From Anodontia alba (lineage: Eukaryota; Mollusca; Bivalvia; Lucinida; Lucinidae), in the NCBI GenBank assembly GCA_964016985.1, contig OZ024821.1:123812035-123876034 (forward strand): a stretch of DNA of 64,000 nucleotides, read 5' to 3'. The notes under the pieces were generated by a model. It did no database searches. It was not told the DNA's origin and saw only the letters and a list, made by a program, of their open reading frames with translations. Made by a program: the position numbers and the translations under genes. Below, in pieces: positions 1-10,734 of the stretch (its first letter is position 1; each line of letters starts with the position of its first letter).

Positions 1-960
1 AACTAAAGTTTTGGTCATATGGGCAAGATATTGATTTTTTTTTTTTTTTTTTTCTTCTTTTATTAGATTTGCAAGGAAAGGTTGCCATTATTAAATCTTT
101 ATGAATACATAATTCTTTTTGGGTTTTTTATTGTTTTTTTACTCCTCTTCTGATTTGGCTCCCTTGAAGAACAAAAATAAAATCAGTATTGAACAGGTTT
201 ACAAAAAAAATTCTTGCAGCATTTTTTTTTGGGGGGGTTGTTTATTTTTGTTTTGTTATTGTTTGGTCCGATATTGAAGTTAATTCCTGGGCCAGCTTGG
301 TCGCTTAGGTTACAGTTCACCAAATATCAGCAGAGATATGCCCCAATGAAATTTTTTTATTTATTTTTTTTTGTAATTCCACTTACAGTTTATATCCGGA
401 GCACTGAATTATACAGGAGCCAGTTTTTGTGCTACATCTTTTTACTTGCCACGGGCGTATAATACCCCGCTTGGCGGAGCTCTTGTTCCGTTTAGGTCAG
501 TTTCTCTGTAATTATTAGTCCTACAGAGTGATAATTGGTACTTGTGAAGTGTTTGTGTTTAGGTCAGTTTCTCAGTAACTATTGCTCCTACAGCCAGTGA
601 TACTTAGTACATGCATGCAGCATGGCCTCTTGAGTGCAGTCATCCATATTTGACCTTGACCTCTATTTCACAGTCTGTTAGACATGCTACAGTCTTACTT
701 GTTAATATAATCATTTTGAATTTTCATTAGAATGTTTGCCTTGATCAGTTCAAGATCAGGTTCTCAAAGTGCTATGATGCTCAGGTGAGCGTTACAGGGC
801 CATTATAGCCCACTTGTTTTTCTTGTATTTTTTAGAGAAAATTAGACTTGGAATTTCATGTGAATCATCTACCTAGAGATAATATTCACATGAGATGCTG
901 TCGTATTTTTTTGTGAAAAATTATTTTAAAAAATTATAATTTTGTCTGCTATAGTTTTGC
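1..960. other. AT-rich non-coding stretch with a short direct repeat
   Basis: No gene is supported here. T-runs lie near 38-60 and 340-372. A stretch beginning GTTTAGGTCAG occurs at 490 and again at 557 (67-bp spacing), followed each time by TTTCTC and a CCTACAG word. A hairpin GGGCCATTATAGCCC near 799 is followed by ACTTGTTTT. The same kind of hairpin plus ACTTGTTT is seen near 10827, so it is probably the end of a dispersed repeat. An open frame at 214-462 is low-complexity and hydrophobic and is not supported as a gene. Confidence 0.5.
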
Positions 961-979
961 TTAGGGCGTTAAGGGTTGC

Positions 980-1247
980 TGTTTGGACACCAAAATCCAT
1001 GCCATACTTATGCTAAATTTTTTACCAAATCTGTCTGTCCACATAGAAATGTGATAGAATGACAAACAGGTGGAGATCTGTGGATAAACCTTTGCAGTCT
1101 GATGTGCACCAACTGTTTGGACACCAAAATCCATGCCATACTTATGCAAATTTTTTTACCAAATCTGTCTGTCCACATAGAAATGTGATAGAATGACAAA
1201 CAGGTGGAGATCTGTGGATAAACTTTTGCAGTCTGATGTGCACCTAC
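980..1247 (+). repeat. Tandem duplication, two copies of about 134 bp
   Basis: TGTTTGGACACCAAAATCC starts at 980 and again at 1114. The copies continue nearly identically, including the words CTGTCTGTCCACATAG and GGTGGAGATCTGTGG. High similarity points to a recent duplication. No coding function is seen. Confidence 0.85.
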
Positions 1248-1433
1248 AGGGTTGGCTCATGCATACTGGTCTGAATATTTAGGATAAATACTGTATAAAT
1301 ACACTCAAATTATCCAGGCCATTTGGTGCAGAAGGAATTGTTTGCATATGCTGTGAGACATTTTCTACTTCATGGAGCCAAAATGTGGAAAAGATTACAG
1401 AATAGCTAGTGCTGTCACAAGATTTACATAGTG

Positions 1434-1616
1434 CCAGATAAGGAGAGGTATTGACTCGGTTTATTCTTTACTTCTTCACAAAAACATACATTGTGGTGCT
1501 CAATAGAAGCGCCTCTGCGAGGTGCTTCTAATGAGTACCAACAACATATGTTTTTATGGAGAAATAAGAAAAATATCTGTATTTTTCGGTTGGAAAATAA
1601 AAAATGCCTTATCTGG
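1434..1616 (+). mobile_element. MITE family C, copy 1 (GCGCCTC palindrome)
   Basis: The ends are inverted repeats, CCAGATAAGG and CCTTATCTGG. The centre is a long imperfect palindrome built on AGAAGCGCCTC and GAGGTGCTTCT. It is flanked by an AAATAAGAAAAAT arm matching a diverged left arm. The second copy is at 12203-12382. No coding capacity. Confidence 0.75.
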
Positions 1617-1774
1617 AGCAATGGTCATAATGACAGTAATATGTGTTGGGGGGCAAAATTAGCAAGTTACTTATTGAAGAAGGGAGGTAATCATGAAAAA
1701 GTGCCATGATTACAAGTACAGAGTATATTCCCTTCTAAGGTATGGTTAAACTAATGGACTGAGTATTTTGAGAT

Positions 1775-2480
1775 CACCTGAGCTATGCTTGGGATGAGCT
1801 ATAGTGTTCACTTTTGTGTGACTTCCATCTGTCCTTCCATCCGTCTGTCCGTGTGTTTGCATAGGATGTGTAGCATAGGTGGGAGTGGTAACATGCAGTT
1901 GAAATTCCTCTTCTCCTGTCATTTCATTGCTTTTTCAATGAAGATGAGATCTTGGCAAGTCCCTGTGTTCTGGCAAAAATAAATAGATTATAAAACGAAT
2001 GACTTTTGAGAGCAATGACAACACACACAAAGACAAAAATAGCTGAAGGTCTGCAACTTACAATATATGTTGGAAGTAGCAAAAGCTTTGTAACAATCAA
2101 AATTTATTCTGCAACGTTTATCTTTCCCTGCCCCAGTGCTGTATACATGCATGAAATCATGATATTGTTTAATAACTTCTCTTCAGAAACTGTTTGGCAA
2201 ATATCATGTCGATCTTACTAATTAAACGGTTTTGAGAATTTGTTGAAATGGTCATGCTCCATTAACTGTCATGCCCATATATGGTAAATAAGGTAATCAT
2301 GAAAAGCACATTCTTCTATTTGAAAACCAAGAACTGCTCAAATGATGATCCTTTCATTAGTTGCTATTTAACTCAGGTGGGCGAGTCCTGGCCTCTGGAC
2401 CTCTTATCACATCTTGTTGTTTGGGATATGTGCAATGCTTCCTTAATATTTTATTTTGTGTCACTGATTTTTTACTGAGA
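1775..2480 (+). repeat. Dispersed repeat, copy 1 (partner at 12400-12955)
   Basis: It starts with ATCACCTGAGCTATG and a CTGTCC/CCGTCC-rich stretch and ends with GGTGGGCGAG...CTGGACCTCTT. The internal sequence (AATGACAACACACACAAAG, ACCAAGAACTGCTCAAA) matches 12490-12950 in the same order. These ends are shared by other repeats of the window. Class unknown. Confidence 0.6.
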
Positions 2481-2889
2481 GCATAGATCTATAATATTTC
2501 CTCCTTATGGTAACAAATATATGTAATGTATTCTAATATATTCTGGAGTGAAAGAAGAGGTAGGCTGGGATCTACTTTATAGGGCAGCTTTTAAGAATTT
2601 TGTCATTTTTAAACCATCTTTTCAATGTGTTTTACTTCTAGTAGCCATTTTTATAACCGTTCTTATTTCATGAATCTGTCTTCTTTTTTATTTCATGAAT
2701 CTGGCTTCATTTGCATAATAACAAACTTCTTGTTTTCCATATATTTTATGGTGAAAATGTTGTATTTTCCTCAGCTCTAGATAAGAGGGATATAAAGGTG
2801 AACAAATCTAGTTATATGTATGGTATCAATACATGTGTCTATTTGTTTTGACTGTTCTTGTATAACTGAAACTCTTGTTGTTGTGTGGA

Positions 2890-3155
2890 TTTTTAATGCT
2901 ACCAAGCACCCGTGGCACATGGAGGCAGCGGCAAATGGTATGTACATGTATTTGTACAGCCTTGCTTTCATGGATCGCCCATGCACACTTGGTGCTGCTA
3001 TCTATCACCAAGCGCCACCCTGTCCACTTAATACTCAACCCAGGGCATGTTGAGTATGATCGAGGCGTACTGATGGTCTCAAAATTGTCTTGACGAGGGG
3101 GATTCAAACCCACAATATCCTGCCTGAAAGTTGAGTGCACTAACCACTAGGCCTT
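2890..3155 (-). mobile_element. tRNA-derived SINE, minus strand
   Basis: Read on the minus strand, the head carries a box-A-like TAGTGGTTAGTGC (complement of 3137-3149) and a box-B-like GGTTTGAATCC (near 3100-3110), with the spacing of an RNA polymerase III promoter in a tRNA-derived SINE. The body continues to about 2890. A real tRNA is unlikely because the acceptor and anticodon stems do not pair. Confidence 0.6.
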
Positions 3156-3244
3156 ACAACTGAAACTGTGACGGTTTTCATATTATTATACACCCCCTGT
3201 CCTCCCAGGGGGTATCCTATAAGCACTGTTTATTGGCATTTCTT

Positions 3245-3475
3245 GTTTTAGTGAACACTTTGCATGCTTGGTAAAAAATTCAGCAGACATTTTGAAATAT
3301 TTTTCTAATTTTTCCCAGAAAACAGGCTTTAATATTTGATGCAAATGGTCTTCAGAACTGTCAAAACCTATTTTCTGGGGAAAAATAAGAAAAAACACCC
3401 ATCAGTTTGTCATCTGCTGAATTAGCCCAGAGTCTGATAAAGGTTGTCATCTGCTGATAACCTTAGCAAACAGTT
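3245..3475 (+). mobile_element. MITE family D copy (GACATTT / TTTTCCCAGAAAA type)
   Basis: The order is CACTTTGCATGCTTGG, CAGCAGACATTTTGAAATATTTTTC, CCCAGAAAACAGG, a diverged palindrome around 3335-3365, then TGTCAAAACCTATTTTCTGG, AAATAAGAAAAAA and CATCTGCTGAATTAGCCCAG. The same order recurs at 14115, 15111, 20838, 21525, 27040 and 36832. Confidence 0.65.
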
Positions 3476-3525
3476 TGGACCCAGATCAGGCCCGACAAAA
3501 TGTCGGGTCTGATCTGGATCCAAAA
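3473..3525. repeat. Palindrome of the CAGATCAG family
   Basis: CCAGATCAGGCCCGACA and TGTCGGGTCTGATCTGG are inverted copies around a short loop. Related palindromes containing AGATCAG/CTGATCT next to CTGTTTGC occur at 4250, 6366, 18001, 22945, 26366 and 62648. Confidence 0.7.
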
Positions 3526-3812
3526 TGTGGTCGGGTGGTGCGAAGGTGCTGTGTATCTTACATCACCGGGGCGTCCAACTGATATTGGCTTACAGTTGGG
3601 CAAGGCCTGCTATCCTTGTAGTGGGTAAGGGTAGAGGGGGAATGTTTTTATTTCATCTGTTTCTTCACTTTCATTCCTGTTCCTCATTCTTCCCTGTCCC
3701 TCTCTTTCATCTCCTCTACTCTCTCTTCTATCTCTTTTCTCCCTTTCTCTGGGAGACGACACAAAATGACCCTCAAGGGTTGACCTGTCGTTAAACCCCA
3801 ACACAATCAATT
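3525..3812 (+). mobile_element. SINE-like element, plus strand
   Basis: The 3' end reads GTTGACCTGTCGTTAAACCCC followed by AACACAATCAATTG. I recall this kind of ending from mollusc SINEs. It resembles the end of the SINE at 30852-31400 (GACTGGCCGTAAAATCTC then AACACAAACAAAC). No clear pol III box is readable at the head, so it may be 5'-truncated. A similar pyrimidine-rich body occurs at 4335-4490. Confidence 0.45.
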
Positions 3813-4249
3813 GACACTCTGATGGCATTCATAAAAGATTTTTTTTTTTTTTTTTTAAATTAATTTAAAAGAACAAAATCCACAGACGACAATAAAGCAT
3901 GCAAAATTACCCAGCATGCAAAGAGCTAAGGAGCATTCTATCATGGTCTGAATTGTTTGCCACTTTTCCTGCACATTTGAGATACACAGAATATTGTCTC
4001 ATATTAGCCTGTACACCTGTGCAGTCTGATCAGGTCAGTGTTTATAATAGAAACAGCAAGGCACAGCTTTTTTTCTATGTAAAAGGTACAGCGGTGGTAA
4101 GAGCCTGCAGTTTTTGCAACATGTAGGGGAAGGGGGCATGTTGTATGGTAAATGTCCTGAAATTTGGAACTCTTTATTCACAACCCTTTTTGCCTAAATT
4201 TTGCTCTTTGTGCAGCTATTTCTTAAAATACTTAGTGAAAAGGCAAGCA

Positions 4250-4315
4250 TTGTAGACCCTAATCATACTGCTCCTTCAGGAGCAGTCTGATCTGGGTCTA
4301 CACTGTTTGCATAGG
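4250..4315. repeat. Palindrome of the CAGATCAG family
   Basis: ACTGCTCCTTCAGGAGCAGT is a perfect palindrome inside TAGACCCTAATCAT...CTGATCTGGGTCTACACTG. It matches the copy at 18001-18062 in both core and flanks. Confidence 0.75.
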
Positions 4316-4588
4316 CCATTTTATTTATTTGGGGTACAAAATTTAGGACAATTACCATATTTCTTTTGTTTCTGCACTCTCGTTTGCGTTGTTTCTCATC
4401 CTCCTTTGTTTCTCTCATTCTTCTTGTCTGCTTGTTCTACTGTCCTTTTTTATCACTTTCTCTGTGGTTTGCATGTTGTTAAACAAGAACAAAAATAATG
4501 CACATTTCCTTGTCAAACTTTGTGTGTAGGCTAATTAAGCCATTAAAGTAACAGTCCTGACAGAAACAGATGACATTCTTAATATATG

Positions 4589-4852
4589 CAGTAAAACTTC
4601 AATGACTCAAACACCAATGGCTCATTTACCCTGGCTGATTCGAATCTTGTTTTTGAGTCCCAGGAAATTATTCCAATAGTTTAAGAAAAGAAAATATGTA
4701 GGTGTATTTTAGATAGCTTAAGAAAAGAAATATGTAGGGATATTTTAGAGGACTTTTCTTATTTTATCATGAAAATGTATGATGTGTGAATCGCCCCATC
4801 GAGACAATTCTAATGAGTACACTCAATGTACAGTTATTTTTTTTTTATAGAA
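4589..4852 (+). mobile_element. Tigger-like MITE (family B), interrupted copy
   Basis: It starts CAGTAAAACTTCAATGACTC and continues like the complete copies at 10428, 18346 and 22098, including a CATCGAGACAATTCTAATGAG palindrome remnant. The right part is replaced by the TA repeat beginning at about 4857, so the right end is missing. Confidence 0.6.
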
Positions 4853-4854
4853 AG

Positions 4855-4856
<2 letters not shown>

Positions 4857-4933
<77 letters not shown>
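4857..4933. repeat. (TA)n microsatellite
   Basis: Uninterrupted TA dinucleotides for about 75 bases, followed by A-runs at 4964-4983. The open frame across it (Ile-Tyr repeats) is an artefact of the repeat. Confidence 0.95.
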
Positions 4934-4936
<3 letters not shown>

Positions 4937-5066
4937 GTTTCCTGGTTTCTTGTCAAAAAAAATTAAATAAAAAAAAAAAAAAAGATAGAATATTATCTGC
5001 TACAGTTTTGAATTGCATTTATTACCTATGCTTTGATACTTTCGTTTGCTTGTGTTGTCCATTCAC

Positions 5067-5432
5067 CATAACCCCTAGCACTCTCTGGACTAAATAATCA
5101 GACAACAGATCTTTCAATAATTTTCTTATTTTATTTTTCCCAGAAAATTNNNNNNNNNNNNNNNNNNNNNNNNNNNNNNNNNNNNNNNNNNNNNNNNNNN
5201 NNNNNNNNNNNNNNNNNNNNNNNNNNNNNNNNNNNNNNNNNNNNNNNNNNNNNNNNNNNNNNNNNNNNNNNNNNNNNNNNNNNNNNNNNNNNNNNNNNNN
5301 NNNNNNNNNNNNNNNNNNNNNNNNNNNNNNNNNNNNNNNNNNNNNNNNNCATAACCCCTAGCACTCTCTGGACTAAATAATCAGACAACAGATCTTTCAA
5401 TAATTTTCTTATTTTATTTTTCCCAGAAAATT
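5067..5432. other. 200-N assembly gap with identical 83-bp flanks
   Basis: Bases 5150-5349 are N, exactly 200. The 83 bases before the gap (5067-5149, from CATAACCCCTAGCACTCTC to CCCAGAAAATT) are repeated exactly after it (5350-5432). The simplest reading is that two contig ends overlap and were joined without merging, so the gap may not exist in the genome. Confidence 0.9.
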
Positions 5433-5870
5433 TCTTTGACATTTCACATAAGTTGTCTCCTTAGGAGACAGTTTCCTTAAAATGTCAAAGCCTATTTTTC
5501 CTCAGAAAATTGCTTTGACATTTCACACAAATTGAATCTTAGGAGATGGTTTGCTTGGAACATCAAAGTCTATTTTCTGGTTAAAGTAAGAAAAGGTGTC
5601 ATCCACTAAATTTGTACTCTGCTGAATTTAAAGATCAGCAGAAGGTGCTTTAAAAATCATTTTTTTTATCATTCCTATATCAAATGGCTTGACATTTCAA
5701 TACTGTAATCCGCTTTGGAGATGACAAGTGTCAGTCATAAAATAGGGTATGACATTTTACTGAAACACATAGTTTCCTTTGGAAATTGCTTAAGTAAATG
5801 TCAGGCTCTATTTTCTAGGAAAAAAATGTTATCTGCTAATTCAGCCTTGGGAGTGCTAAAGGTTAAGATT
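5433..5870 (+). repeat. Degenerate cluster of family D MITE sequence
   Basis: Several pieces related to family D lie here: GTCTCCTTAGGAGACAG (palindrome near 5454), TGTCAAAGCCTATTTTTC, AATTTAAAGATCAGCAG and AAATGTCAGGCTCTATTTTC. They look like two or three decayed or rearranged copies. No gene is seen in 5870-6250. Confidence 0.5.
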
Positions 5871-6254
5871 TTTACCTCATGTCAAGGTATACATTTCAGT
5901 AGATATTTATAGATTTACACTAGAATTACTTTATGAGGGACTGTTCAAATGAATAAAATTTTTGAAAAGCCTGTTTTTTGTTACTTTCTATTTTTATCCA
6001 CTGTTTGATGATAGTGATTGTGTATTATAACATTTTGAGTGTTAGTCCATCCATCAGCACTTTATTTCTGTTCTCTAACTTGTAGAGTTCATACCAACTG
6101 TAGGGGGATATTGCTTTTGGTGTGTTTGTCCATTCGTTAGTCCGTTCATTCGTTTGTCACGCTTATATTGTCAGCAAGATATATTTGAAAAGTATCTGAG
6201 CTAGAGCCTTGAACTTTGGTGTGCAGACTAGGGGTAATTAGTTGAATACCTTAT

Positions 6255-6470
6255 TTTAACCCTTGTCCTGCTGAATAAATTAAGATGCCACACCCATTTC
6301 TAATTTTCAGCCAATCAGATTACTTGATCCAGGTTGTTGAGATAAACTCACATACTTAATGGCAAACAGTACAGATCCAGATCAGTTGGCTTCTTCAGAA
6401 GCCAACTGATCTGGATCTACACTGTTTGCAAAGACAGGACATATCCGGGTTCAGCAGGACAAGGGTTAAA
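6255..6470 (+). mobile_element. MITE family E (TTTAACCCTTGTCCTGC ends)
   Basis: The ends are near-perfect inverted repeats: TTTAACCCTTGTCCTGCTGA at 6255 and TCAGCAGGACAAGGGTTAAA at 6451. Inside is a palindrome, CAGTTGGCTTCTTCAGAAGC and its complement, flanked by AGATCCAGAT/ATCTGGATCT. A second copy, minus strand, lies at 26320-26524. Confidence 0.85.
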
Positions 6471-6873
6471 CAAATTCTGAAAAGAATTTACTGGAGCTAT
6501 GGTATTTTGCACAGACAAGCATATAGTTGTGGCATAGTGATTTACAAGCACACATTTCTAGTTAATGAATTTACTTGAAAAATTGCATAGACTGTAATTA
6601 TTGGAGAGATGTGGGTAGGGATTATTGATGGGGAAATTTTGTTAATTCCCAAAAAATTGTTGCCCTTGATCGACGTCTAGATTTTGTTTCCATTCAATAT
6701 CTTGAAAACAAATGATTGGGGTTTTGATCAAGTGCTATTTCCACATTGACTAGATCTAGGTTGGGATTGAACGTGGGTCAATTTCGTTGGTTTTCAACAG
6801 AGTTTTAGCCATTGGTTGATGCCAAAATTGATTTTTGGCTAATACATGCCCTTTAGATATCCGAAAAAAGGTG

Positions 6874-6904
<31 letters not shown>

Positions 6905-7076
6905 CACAATGGTGGGGTATCATGCAGTGTCTTCGATGCTTTCATTTGATATTTTTTTCTCAGAAAATATTATGTCCTAAGCAGAAATTTTGCATGAAAT
7001 GTGAAACCTATTTCTCTGAGAAAAAAAATATTGCCAGTGCTTCATCTGCTGAACTTGTCCAGAAATGCAAGTGGTT
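6471..7076. other. Non-coding stretch with a family D remnant
   Basis: 6471-6870 is AT-rich with no gene seen. A T-run lies at about 6874-6902. 6945-7065 holds family D pieces (TTTTTTTCTCAGAAAATATT, TTGCATGAAATGTGAAACC, TCATCTGCTGAACTTG) directly before the family A MITE. Confidence 0.5.
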
Positions 7077-7352
7077 CATTACGAAAACACGCCTATTCAA
7101 ATATATTGAAAATTTCATCACAAAAAAATGAAAGTTTTCAGATAAAAATTCTGATATTTTTCATATTTCTGCTCAAAACATAGATTGTTGGTACTCGTTA
7201 GAACCGCCTCGCCGAGGCGGTTCTAACGAGTACCACATTCTATGTTTTTGAGCAGAAATAAGAAAAATAAGGTATACCCCTGTGAACCCCAGTTTTACTA
7301 TATAAAAGTGGGGTTTAAGGGGTCAAAATTATATAGGTATGTTTTCGTGATG
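7077..7352 (-). mobile_element. MITE family A, copy 1
   Basis: The ends are CATTACGAAAAC and GTTTTCGTGATG. The centre is a long palindrome from TCTGCTCAAAACATAG through AACCGCCTC/GAGGCGGTT back to CTATGTTTTTGAGCAGA. The arm with the AAACCCCA/TGGGGTTT stem-loop is on the right, hence minus by the orientation used here. The flanks (GTGGTT and AATGTC) show no target-site duplication. Confidence 0.9.
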
Positions 7353-7726
7353 AATGTCCAGCATCCGTTAAACCATAGACTTGTGCAAGCAATGTATACC
7401 CAGATCAGACGCCACAGTATGATGTAAGTGTAGTAATTCCGAAATCCATATAAATGCTAATATTGACACCTGTTTGAAGGTCGGATGAATAGACGAACGA
7501 ACATACAAATGGACGGACAGAAAATAGTTAACCAAAAAAATGGCCCAGTCACGAAGCGCAGCCATCTTGAAGCACGGAAAAAGAATCTTATGCCCAGGGC
7601 ACGTCGAGTATGCGCTAAGTTTACTTAAACGTTTTATCAACCTGCTCGGGTCCGATTGGGGTCTAGACGCAAGACTTTCCAGCCCACCAAGCCCATTGCA
7701 TGGACTTTATCCTTCGGAAATACAGT
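7353..7726. other. Non-coding stretch with a possible SINE fragment
   Basis: No gene is supported. 7586-7615 (GCCCAGGGCACGTCGAGTATG) resembles 3040-3060 inside the minus-strand SINE (CCCAGGGCATGTTGAGTATG), so a SINE piece may be here. Confidence 0.4.
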
Positions 7727-8036
7727 TGACTCTCGTTATCTCGACCTCGCTTATCTCGAATAACCGCTTATCTCGAAGTGAAAATCTGGTCCCTGCCAAA
7801 ACATGAAAATCTAACAACAGGTAAACAAATATTGTGGAAAAGAGGAGAAATTGCTCCTAAGGAGCAATTTCTCCTCTTTTTCACATTATTTTCAAAATAT
7901 CTCTAACTTCAAGAGTCCAGTTACACGTAAATGTGTTTAATGTGGTTGTTCGAGTTATTTTTTTCTCAATTCTGCAAATTTGATGTCGAGGTACGGATGT
8001 CTCGAATTATTTTGGGGAGTCCCTTGGAATTCGAGA
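7727..8036 (+). mobile_element. Pogo/Tigger-like MITE fragment (family B relative)
   Basis: It starts TA then CAGTTGACTCTCGTTATC, a typical pogo/Tigger terminus, followed by repeated TTATCTCGA words. A perfect hairpin, AGAGGAGAAATTGCTCC with its complement, is at 7840-7882. Complements of the CTCGA words occur near 7985 and 8030. The right end is not clean. Confidence 0.5.
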
Positions 8037-8826
8037 TGTATGTTATCTCATGTTTTAAATAAATGCATACAGGGAGGCATTTTACCTGTGCCTACCCCTA
8101 ACCCCTTCCCTCACACCCCGCACCTCCTCCCGCCAACCACGGATAGTGTCAATAATAATTGATAATATACGATTATAAAGCAAACATCATCGGAAAATGT
8201 CACGAGTATATGAACGTCGATGCTGCAGACGCCGTCGGGACAGAGCAAATTGCTCTTCCTGTTCCATCGTAAGGGCATGCTAAAAGTAACTGCTCAATCA
8301 ATATATAAATATATGAATGTAAAACAAACATTATGAAAACATCAAGGGTGAAATATATCGGCTGTGGTTTTGAGTGGTAAGTAAATAAATCTACTGAGTA
8401 TTTCTCTTAAAGATATGGATTTTGGATATGGATTACTAGTATTTGGGTGTCCGCAGATAGTTAAGAAAAAATGGGCTGCGTCAAGCGTAAAATGCGCAGA
8501 TTTAGATCATCTTCTCATGCACAAAGTATCACCTGGACCTTTTGCTCTCCATTTATACAGTCTGTAGTGTCAATGAGTCTGTTAGCGGACACTGAAGGTC
8601 CTGATCAGACTATGCGGATGCGAATCTCTGAGATGTGAATACACGTTTTCGCATTACGCAGCCCAGATGTACACAAGAATTGATAAACTTTCAAGTTCAA
8701 CTCTGTCAAAATAGTTTTTACCCCCCTTCCGAAAAGTGGTCTTAAAAAGGAAAGAATTTGCTGGGAGCTTTTTACACGCCCTTAATCACCCTGATGAATA
8801 CTTGCTGTACTAATCGATAGCGTAGA
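8037..8826. other. Non-coding stretch
   Basis: No gene, array or complete element is recognised. A short imperfect hairpin (GAGCAAATTGCTC, near 8241) and a degenerate palindrome near 8569-8635 (GCGGACACTGAAGGTCCTG) belong to the GGACAGCGAAGGCCC family. Confidence 0.4.
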
Positions 8827-9018
8827 CGGCTCCAGTCTCCAGTGACTAAATATTTTTCTCATAATCCTGTTTGATAATCCACAAAAAACAACAACAAAAA
8901 AAAAAAAAAAAAAAAAAACCTTTCATGACTATAAAGGCTGGCCACTAGAGACTAGTGGATTATTAAATAGATTATAAGAAAAAAATTTGTCACTAGAGAC
9001 TGGAGCCAGTCTATCGAT
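8827..9018 (+). mobile_element. MITE family F (GGCTCCAGTCTCCAGTGACTA ends), copy 1
   Basis: The ends are inverted: TAGACGGCTCCAGTCTCC on the left and GGAGCCAGTCTA on the right. The arms also pair internally (AAATATTTTTCTCATAATC with GATTATAAGAAAAAAATTTG; GGCTGGCCACTAG). TCGATAGCG directly precedes the left end and directly follows the right end, a likely 9-bp target-site duplication. The second copy is at 42201-42429. Confidence 0.8.
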
Positions 9019-9389
9019 AGCGTAGCCGATCCTATCACCGTCCATCTTACATATAACGGCTGGTCGGTTCATGATCCTGACCTCGACGTATGTTGTAGTT
9101 TGCAGTATTGAAGTACGTTCATGTGCATAAAGATGGTTGGTTGGTTGTGTAGGGTAAAACCTCATTTAAATGAGCATGGAAAGATTCAGCCAGTATAGCA
9201 TTATAGTCTTAGACGTTCGTATTATGTTGTAACGTTGTCCATCTGTCTGTCCGTTAACTTTTCGTGCCCGTTCCATATCTCCTTCGTCGATTGAAGGATT
9301 GTTTATGCAACTTTGCTCAAATGTTCGCCATACCAAGACGATGGACATACATCGTAAATCGAACCGGTCCAATGAAGATCAAGGTCACA

Positions 9390-10310
9390 CCTCGAAGTCA
9401 AAGGTCACATGGCAATATTTCGTGTCCACTCTATAACTTTAAAACCATTTAATGTTTCTTCATGAAATTTTGTATAAGGCATAGTCAGACGATGTGCAGA
9501 GAAAAAGAACCACAACTCTGCTTTCAGTTCTGATGTTATTATGCATTTTGTTTATTTCAGGCAATATTTCATATCTACTCTATGACTTTTAAAATTGTTT
9601 AAGATTTCTTTGTACAAATGTAAAGCATAACCAGACAATGTGCAGAGAAAAAGAACCGTGACTCTACTTTCAGTTTTGACATAATTATGACCCTTTGTTT
9701 ATTTCATAAAGTGAGGCTGTGTCCGCTCTGAAACTTAAAACAGCTCTAGATTTCTTCATGAAACTACAAATATAAAGCATAATCAGACGATGTACAGAGA
9801 AAAAGAACTATAATCCAGTGAGGCTGTGTCCGCTCTGAAACTTAAAACAGCTCTAGATTTCTTCATGAAACTTTGTACAAATATAAAGCATAATCAGACA
9901 ATGTACGAAGAAAAAGAACCATAACCCCAATTTCAGTTCTGATGTAATTATGCCCCCTTCGTTTATTTCAGGCAATAGTTCGTGTCCGCTTAATAACTTG
10001 AAAACGGTTTAAGATTTCTTCATGAAACTTTCTAAAAATACAAGGATCGATCGTAGATGTGCAGAGAAAAAGAACCATAACCCTGTTTTCAGTTCAGACA
10101 GAATTATGCCCCTTTTGTTTATTTCATATAGAAAGGTTGTTTCCCCTGTCCGATCTATACTTTAAGACCGTTTAAGATTTCTTCATGAGATTTTGTACAA
10201 ATACATAAGACGATGTGCTCTGAAAAGGATCAGTAATCAATCTTCCAGTTTTGACGTAGTTATGCCCCTTTGTGTATTTCTTATAGTGGTTTCTTATTCG
10301 CTCCACGTAT
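9390..10310 (+). repeat. Degenerate tandem array, unit about 150-170 bp
   Basis: Five or six units share the order TGTCCGCTCTATAACTT, TTTAAGATTTCTTCATGAAA, AAGCATAATCAGACGATGTG, CAGAGAAAAAGAACCATAA, and TTATGCCCCTTTGTTTATTT. Two middle units (9713-9900) are shorter and nearly identical. A lead-in with CTGTCCGT words is at 9240. Similar lead-ins precede other arrays of the window. Confidence 0.8.
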
Positions 10311-10427
10311 CCTTCACAAGGATTACCATTGGCCTTTGTACGAAGTCATGGAAAAGGAAGTTACAATTCTTTACCAAGAAGCAGTGAAGCTACTGATACT
10401 CTGCCTGATTTTTTTTGTGAAAATTTA

Positions 10428-10734
10428 CAGTCAAACCTCGATAGCTCAAACACCGATGGCTCGTTTACCATGGCTAATTCGAACTCGTTTTTGTGTTCCT
10501 ACGAAATTCTTCCGATAGCTTAATAAAACAAATATTTAAGAAAGTTTTCTTCGAGGCGATTCTAATGAGTTCACTCAACATACAATTATTATGTAGAAGA
10601 TCGATAGATTTCCCAGAATAAGCGATATTTGCTTCCCGACCTGGCGCCATGATTAACCTTCATTGGCTCGAACTACCCATGGCTCGAACACTTTTCCATG
10701 GTCCCAAGGTGTTAGAGCCATTGAAGTTTGACTG
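10428..10734 (+). mobile_element. Tigger-like MITE (family B), complete copy
   Basis: The termini are CAGTCAAACCTCGATAGCTC and AGCCATTGAAGTTTGACTG, inverted, with TA on both sides, as expected for the Tc1/mariner superfamily. The right half carries CATGATTAACCTTCATTGGC as in the copies at 18346 and 22098. The internal TCGAGGCGATTCTAATGAG is half of the AATCGCCTC palindrome. Not coding. Confidence 0.85.

Noticed and set aside
214..462. 82-codon hydrophobic open frame
   Set aside because: It comes from T-rich simple sequence, has no recognisable domain, and no splice partner is found.
4786..5097. 103-codon open frame
   Set aside because: Mostly Ile-Tyr from a TA microsatellite.
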